This document shows positions 56,487 through 64,000 of a stretch of DNA of 64,000 nt, piece after piece. The translations under genes were made by a program, and so were the position numbers. Origin of the DNA: Pleomorphomonas sp. JP5. Its GTDB lineage: Bacteria; Pseudomonadota; Alphaproteobacteria; Rhizobiales; Pleomorphomonadaceae. Each line of letters starts with the position of its first letter. Positions within the stretch are counted from its first letter, which is position 1. The stretch is taken from positions 549,237 through 613,236 of the forward strand of contig NZ_JAMDLI010000007.1 in NCBI RefSeq assembly GCF_023721815.1, in the 5' to 3' direction. The notes below the pieces were generated by a model, which saw nothing but the letters and a program-made list of their open reading frames with translations, was not told where the DNA came from and searched no databases.

Positions 56487-57218
56487 TCAGGGGCTTCGCG
56501 GCTGTCGCCGGAACGTCAGATAGGCCGACCCTCTTCCCTCGCGCCGCGCCTTGGCCTCGTAGCGGGTCCCGGGCCAGCCCTGCCAGGGCTGGCGCCAGTC
56601 GTCCGGCGCCGAAGCCGTCCAAACGAAATCGGGATTGGCGCGGACGTGGCGAAGCGTCCAGTCCACGTAGGTGTCGATGTCCGAGGCGAACCAGAACTCG
56701 CCCCCATCCTTCAGTACGCGCGCGAAGCGAGCGACGGTATCAGGACCGACGAACCGCCGCTTCCAGTGACGCTTCTTCGGCCAGGGGTCGGGGTAGAGCA
56801 GAAGCACCCGGTCGAGCGAGGCCTCGGGCAACCAGTCGAGAACCTTGACTCCGTCTTCGCCACTGAGGCGAATGTTGGCGATCTCTTCGGCCGCGATCCG
56901 GCCAAGCGCCTTGGTCATGCCATTGATGAACGGCTCGACACCGATGAACCCGACGTCGGGGCGTTCGAGCGATCGGTGGATCAGGTGCTCGCCGCCGCCA
57001 AAGCCGATCTCCATGCGTATCTCGCTTGGCGCATGGGGAAAAAGCTCCGAGAGGCGTTGGGGGGCGACCGTCGCAAGGTCGAGCGAGAGCCTCGGGAGAT
57101 CCGCCTCGAGGCGTTCGGCCTGCCCCTTCCGCAATGCCTTGCCCTTGCGGCGGCCAAAAAAGGCGCTCTCGCGTGGCTCACCGGGTCGGTGCTCCGGTTT
57201 GTGGTCGTCGTCGCTCAT
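56487..57218 (-). CDS. trmB: tRNA (guanine(46)-N7)-methyltransferase
   Basis: This 243-residue enzyme uses S-adenosylmethionine to methylate G46 of tRNA. The SAM-binding motif [11 protein letters not shown], the acidic GVEPFINGM and the diagnostic [15 protein letters not shown] segment are present. It begins with a basic tail ([14 protein letters not shown]). I chose ATG 57218; ATG 57233 would add five residues. It lies downstream of metK on the same strand, behind a terminator, and upstream of the IS. Confidence 0.95.
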   Translation of the reverse strand: MSDDDHKPEHRPGEPRESAFFGRRKGKALRKGQAERLEADLPRLSLDLATVAPQRLSELFPHAPSEIRMEIGFGGGEHLIHRSLERPDVGFIGVEPFINGMTKALGRIAAEEIANIRLSGEDGVKVLDWLPEASLDRVLLLYPDPWPKKRHWKRRFVGPDTVARFARVLKDGGEFWFASDIDTYVDWTLRHVRANPDFVWTASAPDDWRQPWQGWPGTRYEAKARREGRGSAYLTFRRQPRSP

Positions 57219-57265
57219 CAATGCCCGTTGCATGCAGAACTCGGGCGATCGGCCGCCCGGCAATG

Positions 57266-57293
57266 AAAAACCCCGGCAGCCGAGCTGCCGGGG
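57266..57293 (-). terminator. Intrinsic terminator of metK
   Basis: CCCCGGCAG and CTGCCGGGG (57271-57279 and 57285-57293) form a 9-bp stem with a 5-base loop, and five Ts follow on the minus strand. It is 24 bases after the metK stop and 48 bases before the trmB start. Confidence 0.9.
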
Positions 57294-57317
57294 CGGTGTC
57301 TAGCCTATTTCCGCGCC

Positions 57318-58493
57318 TCAGGCGAGGGCCGACTTCAGGGCGTCGACGAGGTCGAGCGCTTCCCAGGAGAAGCCGCCGTCCGCCTCGGCCGTCCGACCGA
57401 AGTGGCCGTAGGCGGCGGTACGGGCATAGATCGGCTTGTTGAGGCCGAGCCGCTCGCGAATGCCGCGCGGCGACAGGCGAACGAAGTCGCGGTCGCCGAG
57501 CACCTTCTCGATACGGGCCGGATCGACGTTGCCGGTGTCGTGAAGATCGACATAGATCGACAGCGGGTCGCTGACGCCGATGGCATAGCTCAGCTGGATC
57601 GTGGCGCGATCGGAGAGGCCGGCGGCGACGATGTTCTTGGCCAGCCAACGGGCGGCATAGGCCGCCGAGCGATCGACCTTGGTCGGGTCCTTGCCGGAGA
57701 AGGCGCCACCGCCGTGTGGCGCCGCGCCGCCGTAGGTGTCGACGATGATCTTGCGGCCAGTGAGGCCGGCGTCGCCGTCAGGGCCGCCGATCACGAACTT
57801 GCCGGTCGGGTTCACGTGCCAGATGGTCTTCTCGTCCACCCAGCCGGCCGGCAGAGCGGCGATGATGTAGGGCTCGACGATACGGCGCACGTCGACCGAT
57901 GTGAGCCCGTCCGCGTGCTGGGTGGAAAGAACGATCTGGGGCGCCCGAACCGCCTTGCCGTTCTCGTAGGCAACGGTCACCTGGCTCTTGGCATCCGGGC
58001 CAAGCAGCGGCTCCTTGCCGGACTTGCGAACCGCCGCGAGGTCGCGAAGGATCTTGTGGGCATAGTAGATCGGCGCCGGCATCAGCTCCGGCGTCTCGCG
58101 GCAGGCGTAGCCGAACATGATGCCCTGGTCGCCCGCGCCTTCGTCCTTGTCGGCCGCCGCGTCGACGCCCTGGGCGATGTCAGACGACTGCTCGTGCAAC
58201 AGGATTTCGATCTCGGCGGTTTCCCAGTGGAAGCCGGCCTGTTCGTAACCGATGTCGCGGATGGCCTCGCGCGTCAGTTTCTCGATCAGCGCGTTGTCGA
58301 CGGACTGAGGCCCGCGCGTTTCGCCGGCGATGACGACACGGTTGGTGGTTGCCAAGGTCTCGGCCGCTACGCGTGCCTGCGGTTCGGCGGCTAGGAAAGC
58401 GTCGACGATGGTATCGGAGATGCGGTCGCAGACTTTGTCGGGATGGCCCTCCGAGACGGACTCGGAGGTGAAAAGGTAGTTCTGGCGTGACAT
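57318..58493 (-). CDS. metK: S-adenosylmethionine synthetase
   Basis: This 391-residue enzyme makes S-adenosylmethionine from methionine and ATP. The segments [29 protein letters not shown], the [19 protein letters not shown] loop and [16 protein letters not shown] are the family signatures. Length and ends are standard. ATG 58493 has GAGGGG upstream. Its 5' region is unusually long (see 58494-58733). It lies in the conserved rhizobial order behind the PraR-type regulator. Confidence 0.98.
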   Translation of the reverse strand: MSRQNYLFTSESVSEGHPDKVCDRISDTIVDAFLAAEPQARVAAETLATTNRVVIAGETRGPQSVDNALIEKLTREAIRDIGYEQAGFHWETAEIEILLHEQSSDIAQGVDAAADKDEGAGDQGIMFGYACRETPELMPAPIYYAHKILRDLAAVRKSGKEPLLGPDAKSQVTVAYENGKAVRAPQIVLSTQHADGLTSVDVRRIVEPYIIAALPAGWVDEKTIWHVNPTGKFVIGGPDGDAGLTGRKIIVDTYGGAAPHGGGAFSGKDPTKVDRSAAYAARWLAKNIVAAGLSDRATIQLSYAIGVSDPLSIYVDLHDTGNVDPARIEKVLGDRDFVRLSPRGIRERLGLNKPIYARTAAYGHFGRTAEADGGFSWEALDLVDALKSALA

Positions 58494-58733
58494 AGGGTTG
58501 ACCCCTCAAAGAAGACGTCGACGCGGTCGACGGAAGACTAGTCTGCCGCGGGCTTGGTCCGTCGCGGCGCTTTCTTTTCGCAAGCCTTCAGAAAAAGCGC
58601 AAGCTCGGGCAGTTTGCTCGCGCGTGTTTGGGTGGCAGCGTGCGTTCCGTGCCACGGCCCGCGAGAAACCGCGCTTTGAAAGAGAGACGCCTGTGCGCCC
58701 ATTTTTCGTGAAACGGGTGTTCTGAAAGCAAAA
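58494..58733 (-). other. metK upstream region, no gene
   Basis: This 240-bp stretch has no credible gene. It contains a GTGGCA/TGCCAC hairpin (about 58632-58653), a GTCGAC-CGC-GTCGAC repeat and a self-complementary AGACTAGTCT just before the gene. I looked for known SAM riboswitch cores (SAM-II, SAM-SAH) and did not recognise one. No convincing promoter was found. Confidence 0.4.
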
Positions 58734-58765
58734 CGAACTGCCTCGACCCGCGTCGAGGCAGTTCG
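58734..58765 (-). terminator. Intrinsic terminator of the PraR-type regulator gene
   Basis: A perfect 14-bp stem CGAACTGCCTCGAC/GTCGAGGCAGTTCG (58734-58747 with 58752-58765) and a 4-base loop are followed on the minus strand by TTTTGCTTT. It is 21 bases after the regulator stop. Confidence 0.92.
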
Positions 58766-58786
58766 TCATGGCTTGAAGTCAACTGC

Positions 58787-59200
58787 TCAGGCGTCGCCGT
58801 CTTCGGCAGCCAGAGTTTGCACGAGATCAACGATGCGCCGACGAACGCGGGCGTCCTTGATGCGCACGAAGGACTTGTTGAGCGAGAGGCCCTCGGTCGA
58901 CGACAGGAAGTCGACGACATAGGAATGGCTCGGGGTTTCAGCGAAACCGGCAGCCTCTTCCGGCGTTCCCGGAGCGTCCTCGAAGAAGAACGACACCGGC
59001 ACCTTGAGGACGGTCGCAATGTGTTGAAGGCGGCTGGCGCCGACCCGGTTGGTGCCCTTCTCGTATTTCTGGATCTGCTGGAAAGTGATTCCGAGCGCTT
59101 CGCCCAGTTTTTCTTGACTCATTCCGAGCATCATGCGGCGAAGCCTTACGCGGCTACCGACGTGCACATCAATTGGATTGGGGGACTTTTTGCTGGCCAT
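58787..59200 (-). CDS. XRE-family transcriptional regulator (PraR/PhrR-like)
   Basis: This 137-residue DNA-binding protein has a Cro/C1 helix-turn-helix (GSRVRLRRMMLGMSQEKLGEALGITFQQIQKYEKGTNRVGASRL, about residues 16-60) followed by a short acidic helical tail. The domain and the gene order lnt-this gene-metK match the rhizobial PraR/PhrR regulators, known to act in quorum sensing, biofilm and acid response. I chose ATG 59200, which gives MASKKSPNPIDVHVG as in relatives. A strong terminator separates it from metK. Confidence 0.88.
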   Translation of the reverse strand: MASKKSPNPIDVHVGSRVRLRRMMLGMSQEKLGEALGITFQQIQKYEKGTNRVGASRLQHIATVLKVPVSFFFEDAPGTPEEAAGFAETPSHSYVVDFLSSTEGLSLNKSFVRIKDARVRRRIVDLVQTLAAEDGDA

Positions 59201-59346
59201 GTTGGTCTCGTCTGCGGATTGTTCCGCGGTTATCGATGAGGCTCGCAAGGCGCGGTCTTTATTTTTTGTCTTGCGGCCCATTCTTGGCAAACGAACCACA
59301 AAGGGATCGTTGCGCGCTGAGATTGTTGTCTCTGAACGAGAAGTTG

Positions 59347-60975
59347 TCAACTGCCGGATCTGCCGTTTCGCTTCCCGATAAGTGATAACAAGATGAAAAA
59401 GACGCTAAAGATCAAGAGAAAAGCTGAGCCGCTTCGTTGAAAGTAAGACTTGGGGCGCTCGGACGGAATGAAACCGTCGAGCACGCCTTCTTCGCCGAGT
59501 GGTAGACTTGCGACCAACCTGCCGTAGGCGTCGATGATTGCAGATACGCCGGTATTCGCGGCTCGAACCATCGGTATGCCTTCTTCGATAGTGCGCAAAC
59601 GGGCGGCGTCGAGGTGCTGGTAGGGACCTGCACTATGGCCGAACCAACCGTCGTTGGTGATGTTGACGAAGTAATCGGGATGGCCGCCTTCCGGTAGTAC
59701 TTCGCCCGGAAAGATCGCTTCGTAGCAGATCAGCACCGAGAAGGATGGATGGCCGGCAAGCGAAATGAGGTTGCGACGAGGGCCGGGCGAAAACCCGCCG
59801 ATTCCGCGAAACAGCTGGTCGACGCCCAGCCAGCGGACCAGCGACCCGAGTGGCATGTATTCGCCAAAAGGAACGAGGTGCACCTTGTCGTAGGCGGCAC
59901 GGATGGCGCCGGTGTCGTCAATGGCGAACAGCGAGTTGTAGTAGCGACGCCCCCCCTCGGCCACATCGTCGTCCGGTTCGATGCGAGGCGCCCCGGTGAG
60001 AAGGATCGTTCCCGGCGACAGCAGGTCGGCAATGCGGGCGAGGGCCTCTGGTTCCTCAGTCAGGAAAAAGGGCAGCGCCGTTTCCGGCCAGATGATTTCG
60101 GAAAACGACATGGCGCCCAACGTCTCGGGGTCGGTTCGCCGGTCGGAGAGCGTCGTCAGCCTGTCGAGCGCTTCCTGCCTTCTGTCAGGGGACCATTTGA
60201 CGGCCTGGTCGATGTTCGGTTGCACGATGCGAATGCGGGCGTCGGCAATCACCGCCTCGCCAGTCGGTGCCGCACCGGAAAGCCTGTAGGCGCCCCAACC
60301 GACATCGGCCACCGCGAGCGCCAGCACAGATGCGACGGTCAGCCGCCTCAGCCAGGGTCGTCTTCCTCGTTCGTCGGCAAGGAGAGCAGGGGCGGCGAAC
60401 ACGGCGATGCCGGCGAACGTCAGCCCATAGACGCCAACCACGCTTGCCGCTTGCGCGGTGACATCGGTGAAGGCTACCGCCTGCCCGAACAGGTTCCAGG
60501 GAAAGCCGGTCAACACGTGCCCGCGTAGCCATTCGGAGGCGCCAAGCCCGAAGGCGAGCGCAAAAATGCGTGTCGGGCCATCGCTCCAAAGGAGACGGGC
60601 CACGAAAGTGCCAAGGGCCGTGAAGAGTGCCAGGCCCGCGGCAAGTCCGACGACGGCGACGGGCATCAGCGGAATCAATGCCGATCGCCCTTCGGCGAAA
60701 AAGGCAATCCCTACCCAGTGGAGACCGGCGAGGAAATATCCGAAGCCGAACCACCAGCCGGTGAAGGCGGCGGGGGCCAGCCTGCGAACACCGCGTGGCG
60801 CCGCCACGACGGCTCCGTCAATGAGGATCACCAACGCCGGCAGCGTCAGGAACAGGATCGGCGCGGCGTGCACGGGCGCCAGGGCCAGCGCCGAAAGCGC
60901 GCCGACCGCGAGGGTGGCGAAACGTCGCGGCCACCCCCAGAGGAGCAGGAGCCGATGGGCAAAGGTCTCAAACAT
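59347..60975 (-). CDS. lnt: Apolipoprotein N-acyltransferase
   Basis: This 542-residue inner-membrane enzyme adds the third acyl chain to lipoproteins. Six or more N-terminal membrane segments (about residues 10-215) are followed by a nitrilase-like periplasmic domain. The likely catalytic residues are the Glu in IWPETALPFF, the Lys in KVHLVPFGEYMP and the Cys in VLICYEAIFP. A final membrane helix (FLLIFSVFFILLSLIG) closes it. ATG 60975 gives MFETFAHRLLLLWG as in rhizobial Lnt. It lies between the CorC-like gene and the PraR-type gene. Confidence 0.95.
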   Translation of the reverse strand: MFETFAHRLLLLWGWPRRFATLAVGALSALALAPVHAAPILFLTLPALVILIDGAVVAAPRGVRRLAPAAFTGWWFGFGYFLAGLHWVGIAFFAEGRSALIPLMPVAVVGLAAGLALFTALGTFVARLLWSDGPTRIFALAFGLGASEWLRGHVLTGFPWNLFGQAVAFTDVTAQAASVVGVYGLTFAGIAVFAAPALLADERGRRPWLRRLTVASVLALAVADVGWGAYRLSGAAPTGEAVIADARIRIVQPNIDQAVKWSPDRRQEALDRLTTLSDRRTDPETLGAMSFSEIIWPETALPFFLTEEPEALARIADLLSPGTILLTGAPRIEPDDDVAEGGRRYYNSLFAIDDTGAIRAAYDKVHLVPFGEYMPLGSLVRWLGVDQLFRGIGGFSPGPRRNLISLAGHPSFSVLICYEAIFPGEVLPEGGHPDYFVNITNDGWFGHSAGPYQHLDAARLRTIEEGIPMVRAANTGVSAIIDAYGRLVASLPLGEEGVLDGFIPSERPKSYFQRSGSAFLLIFSVFFILLSLIGKRNGRSGS

Positions 60976-61149
60976 CGCGCCTCTTCCCTCGCCGGCGAAT
61001 CGGTCGTTCCATTCGAAGCAATAGCCGGTCGCCGTCGGAGAGGGAATGGCTCGGTGATTGCCGGAAGCCGCGTTGGCGACTTCCGGCAACGTTCAAAACG
61101 CGAGGGTTGGCTTGTTGGTCGATACCACGAGCGGAGGCGAGGAAGTCCG

Positions 61150-62181
61150 TCAGCCCCCGACCTCTGAGGTTTCGACCGTCTCCGCCGGCTCGTTGGGGCG
61201 TGCGAAGAGGCGCACCGTCTTGATGCGGCGCGGGTCGGCATCGAGCACTTCCACTTCCCATCCCGGCAGATCGTCGGAGACGATCACCTCGCCGCGGACT
61301 GGAATCCGGCCGAGAGCGGCGAACAGAAGGCCGCCGAGCGTATCGACGTCCTCGTCGTAGTCGGCAAAGGAGAAGCTCGGTCCGATTGTCGCCCTGACAT
61401 CGTCGAGGTCGGCGCGAGCGTCCGCGAGATAGACGCCGTCCTGCACCGTCTTGACCAGAGGACCATCCTCGTCGTCGTGTTCGTCGTCGATCTCGCCGAC
61501 GATGGTTTCAACGATGTCTTCGATGGAAACGATGCCGTCGGTGCCGCCATACTCGTCGATGACCAGCGCCATCTGAATGTGCGTCGCCTGCATCTTCTGC
61601 AGGAGATCGGTGGCCGGCATCGACGGCGGCACGAACAGTACGGCGCGTACAAGCTTCGCCGCTTCCAGCGTGATGCCGAGGTCGACCTTGCCGACATCCA
61701 GCCGACCTTCGTCCTCCTCGGCGGTCGCATCGATCCGCGCCTTGCCGGTGATGTGGGTGATGAGATCCTTGATGTGGACCATGCCGATGGCGTCGTCGAG
61801 CGTCTCTCGATAGACCGGCATGCGCGAATGGCCGGACGCCTCGAACAGTCCGAGCAGCTCGGCCAGCGTGGTATCGGCATCGACGGCGGCAATGTCCGCC
61901 CGTGGAACCAGCACGTCGGCGACGCGCGTTTCCCTGAGGCGAAGGATGTTTCGGATCAGCGTCCGCTCCTCGGGCGAGAAGGCGGCGTCGAGCGCGTCTT
62001 CCTGGCTGAGGGCTTCCTCGAGATTTTGTCGGAGCGTTGCCGACGTCTTGAAGCCGAAGGCCTCGCGCAGCCGCGCCAGCCAACTCGATCCGGCGCCCGT
62101 TCCACCCTCGGCCGAGACACCCGGTTGGGCCGTCGCGGCCATATTCTGACTGCCTGTACTATGACTGTCGCTGTCGCTCAT
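61150..62181 (-). CDS. CorC/HlyC-type CBS-domain protein (hemolysin family)
   Basis: This 343-residue soluble protein has two CBS domains (about residues 80-210; VADVLVPRADIAAVD, then ALVIDEYGGTDGIVSIEDIVETIVG) and a C-terminal CorC/HlyC domain (GVYLADARADLDDVRATIG...LPGWEVEVLDADPRRIKTVRL). Despite the hemolysin name it probably has a role in magnesium/cobalt handling or membrane transport control, as CorC does. It lies between ybeY and lnt, the standard place. ATG 62181 follows AAGGAC. Confidence 0.92.
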   Translation of the reverse strand: MSDSDSHSTGSQNMAATAQPGVSAEGGTGAGSSWLARLREAFGFKTSATLRQNLEEALSQEDALDAAFSPEERTLIRNILRLRETRVADVLVPRADIAAVDADTTLAELLGLFEASGHSRMPVYRETLDDAIGMVHIKDLITHITGKARIDATAEEDEGRLDVGKVDLGITLEAAKLVRAVLFVPPSMPATDLLQKMQATHIQMALVIDEYGGTDGIVSIEDIVETIVGEIDDEHDDEDGPLVKTVQDGVYLADARADLDDVRATIGPSFSFADYDEDVDTLGGLLFAALGRIPVRGEVIVSDDLPGWEVEVLDADPRRIKTVRLFARPNEPAETVETSEVGG

Positions 62182-62247
62182 TGTCCTTCTTCCGCGCCGC
62201 CCGCCGGCCCTCCCGGCCGCTGGCGGACGCCCCGATAATGCCGTCCC

Positions 62248-62748
62248 TCAGCGGCCGGCGCCGCCCATCGGCGCGTCGGCATAGGGGTTGGCGATGCCGA
62301 GCCGGGCTAGGATGGCCGTTTCAAGGCCCTCCATCTCCTCGGCTTCGTCGTCGTTCATGTGATCATACCCGACGAGATGCAGGAATCCATGCACGATCAT
62401 GTGCAGAAAATGCTCCCGGAAGGAAATGCCTTCTTCAGCCGCCTCGCGTGCAACCGTCTCGTGCGCCACGACAATGTCGCCGAGAAGCGGTCCATAGGCC
62501 TCCGCCTCCGGATCGTCCTGCGGGAAGGACAGCACGTTGGTCGGCTTGTCCAGACCTCGATGGTCGCGATTGAGCACACGGATCGCTGCGTCCTCGGTGA
62601 GCAGCAAGGACAGCTCGGCGTCGTCGGCAATCTCGGCGTCGGCCGCCGCCGCCGCCATGGCAACGGCGGTTTCGACATCGGAGCGCCAATCCTCGGCCTC
62701 GCCCCACTGCGGGCTCTCGGCAAGAATGTCGACGGCGATCACGCTCAT
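62248..62748 (-). CDS. ybeY: Endoribonuclease YbeY
   Basis: This 166-residue metallo-endoribonuclease matures 16S rRNA and takes part in ribosome quality control. The zinc motif HGFLHLVGYDH (three His, about residues 120-130) and the RDHRGLDKPTNVLSFP segment are diagnostic. ATG 62748 overlaps the PhoH-like stop by four bases, so the two are co-translated. Ordinary for the family. Confidence 0.96.
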   Translation of the reverse strand: MSVIAVDILAESPQWGEAEDWRSDVETAVAMAAAAADAEIADDAELSLLLTEDAAIRVLNRDHRGLDKPTNVLSFPQDDPEAEAYGPLLGDIVVAHETVAREAAEEGISFREHFLHMIVHGFLHLVGYDHMNDDEAEEMEGLETAILARLGIANPYADAPMGGAGR

Positions 62749-63758
62749 GCCTTCTCCCCACGGGCGGCGAGCCGCTCCCGGCTGTCGTCATCATAAGCCT
62801 TGACGATGCGCGCCACCAGTTCATGGCGGACCACATCCTCGTGGCTGAAGCGCACCTGGATGACACCGGGCGTGTCGGTGAGAATGCGGCTGGCCTCGAC
62901 CAGACCGGAAACCTGTCCTGCCGGCAGGTCGATCTGGCTGGGGTCCCCGGTGACGATCATCTTCGAGCCGTCGCCGAGGCGCGTGAGGAACATCTTCATC
63001 TGCATCGATGTCGTGTTCTGCGCCTCGTCGAGGATGACGGCGGCATTGGCCAGAGTCCGTCCGCGCATGAAAGCAAGCGGCGCAATCTCGATGGCGCCCG
63101 AGGTGAGGGCGCGCTCGACCCGCTCCGGTGGCATCATGTCATAGAGAGCATCGTAGAGCGGGCGGAGGTAAGGATCGATCTTCTCGCGCATATCGCCGGG
63201 CAGGAAGCCAAGTCGTTCGCCGGCCTCCACCGCCGGGCGCGACAGGACGAGACGCGCCACCTCGCCGCGTTCGAGCAGCGCCGCCGCGTGAGCCACCGCC
63301 AGGTAGGTCTTGCCGGTGCCGGCCGGGCCGAGACCGAACACCAGGGTCGAACGATCCATGGCGCGGATATAGGCGTCCTGCGCCGGATTGCGGGCGATAA
63401 CGGTCTTGCGGCGGGTGGAAATGGCGGCGAGTTGGAGCCGTGAGCTGGCGTCCATCGTCGGCAGCGGCAGTTGGTCGCCGACCGCCAGCGCCATGCGGAC
63501 CGCGCCCTCGACATCGGCCGAGGTGATGGTCTGGCCGGCCTGAAGGCGGCCGTAGAGCGCCTCCAGAACATCGCGGGCGCGGCTGGCCGCTTCGTGCGAT
63601 CCCCGGATCGTCACCTGATTGCCACGCGCCGTGGCGTCGACGCCGAGTTTCTGCTCGATCAGGGCCAGATGCTGGTCGAACTGACCGTAGAGCGGGCCGA
63701 TCAACCGGTTATCCTCAAAAACCAGCACCAGATGGGTGAGGTCGGACGCATAGGTCAT
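62745..63758 (-). CDS. ybeZ: PhoH-like ATPase (YbeZ)
   Basis: This 337-residue ATPase has an N-terminal KH-like region (about residues 20-75) and a PhoH domain with Walker A GPAGTGKTYLAVAHA and Walker B AAVILDEAQNTT. It also has the GDPSQIDLP segment of sensor type. YbeZ works with YbeY in RNA metabolism. The gene follows miaB and overlaps ybeY, as in most alphaproteobacteria. ATG 63758 gives the usual length. Confidence 0.95.
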   Translation of the reverse strand: MTYASDLTHLVLVFEDNRLIGPLYGQFDQHLALIEQKLGVDATARGNQVTIRGSHEAASRARDVLEALYGRLQAGQTITSADVEGAVRMALAVGDQLPLPTMDASSRLQLAAISTRRKTVIARNPAQDAYIRAMDRSTLVFGLGPAGTGKTYLAVAHAAALLERGEVARLVLSRPAVEAGERLGFLPGDMREKIDPYLRPLYDALYDMMPPERVERALTSGAIEIAPLAFMRGRTLANAAVILDEAQNTTSMQMKMFLTRLGDGSKMIVTGDPSQIDLPAGQVSGLVEASRILTDTPGVIQVRFSHEDVVRHELVARIVKAYDDDSRERLAARGEKA

Positions 63759-63819
63759 GGCGTTCCCCGGATAAGTCGCGACAGTCGCGACGGCATGGTC
63801 GGTGCGTGCCCCGACGGCC

Positions 63820-64000
63820 TCATGCCGACCGTCGGGCTGGCACGGGCTCGCCTTCGAGCCGGCCGATCAGACTGTGTCCGCCGGTCGCCTCGATGGTCAC
63901 ATCGGCAATCTCGCCAATGAGCGACGACGGTGCCATGACAGCAACCGGCTGCAGGTAGGGCGATCGTCCGACGATCTGGCCGGGAAGCCGCCCGGTCTTC
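63820..64000 (-). CDS. miaB: tRNA-2-methylthio-N6-dimethylallyladenosine synthase, C-terminal fragment
   Basis: Only the last 60 codons are in the window; the frame is open to the right edge. The translation ends with a GRSPYLQPV segment, then EIADVTIEATGGHSLIGRL, which is the C-terminal TRAM domain of MiaB. The stop is at 63820-63822. MiaB is a radical-SAM enzyme that adds a methylthio group to i6A37 of tRNA; the catalytic part lies outside. It precedes the PhoH-like gene by 61 bp, the standard order. Confidence 0.85.
   Translation of the reverse strand, partial: KTGRLPGQIVGRSPYLQPVAVMAPSSLIGEIADVTIEATGGHSLIGRLEGEPVPARRSA

Noticed and set aside
58494-58733. SAM riboswitch before metK
   Set aside because: None of the conserved SAM-II or SAM-SAH cores could be found; kept only as an unexplained region.

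Overview
The window is GC-rich, densely coded DNA from an alphaproteobacterium, most likely of the order Hyphomicrobiales (Rhizobiales). The best evidence is the minus-strand block from 64000 down to 42617: miaB, ybeZ (PhoH-like), ybeY, corC-like, lnt, a PraR/PhrR-type HTH gene, metK, trmB, rimP, nusA, ylxR-type, infB, rbfA, truB, rpsO, pnp. I know this order from rhizobial chromosomes. Many ABC importers, a cobalamin riboswitch and a RutR-type box fit the same group. Genus cannot be fixed from the sequence. No rRNA, tRNA, CRISPR array or prophage was recognised.

Layout. 1-2310: end of a peptide/nickel-type ABC operon. 2351-4169: a DUF2161-type PD-(D/E)XK-like protein and a metallo-beta-lactamase-fold hydrolase. 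4170-11513: a likely guanidino-compound/polyamine locus, with an aminotransferase and LysR regulator divergent from an agmatinase-family hydrolase and a PotDABC-like importer. 11585-12982: an FAD-linked oxidase. 13068-20168: a complete Dpp-type importer divergent from a LacI regulator, with a perfect LacI-type palindrome between them, so a sugar rather than a peptide is the likely cargo. 20279-24666: a DUF3563-like small protein, an oxidoreductase/HxlR pair, an NCS2 uracil-type permease behind a RutR-like box, and a CbiM-like protein behind a cobalamin riboswitch. 25072-35475: an alpha-xyloside locus, with a CUT1 sugar importer, a YicI-type GH31 alpha-xylosidase, a LacI regulator and an unassigned six-hairpin glycosidase-like protein. 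35631-41542: a BMP-family (nucleoside-type) importer with an amidase gene inside the operon. 41548-42404: two unknown small genes. 42617-64000: the core translation/RNA block.

The clearest regulatory result is in the xyloside locus. Two promoters about 7 kb apart, one for the importer and one for the alpha-xylosidase, each have TTGACA, a 17-bp spacer and a -10 box followed by the same 14-bp palindrome CGTAAACGTTTACG. This is what is expected if the local LacI protein represses both units.

The core block carries recent and accessory changes. A complete ISAs1-family element with a 10-bp target duplication lies between trmB and rimP, just upstream of a good promoter. That promoter is followed by an intrinsic terminator before rimP, which suggests attenuation of the nusA-infB operon. 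A GST gene and an opposing DMT exporter gene separate rbfA from truB, and a YcxB-like gene sits between infB and rbfA. The rpsO leader and rpsO-pnp spacer are rich in hairpins.
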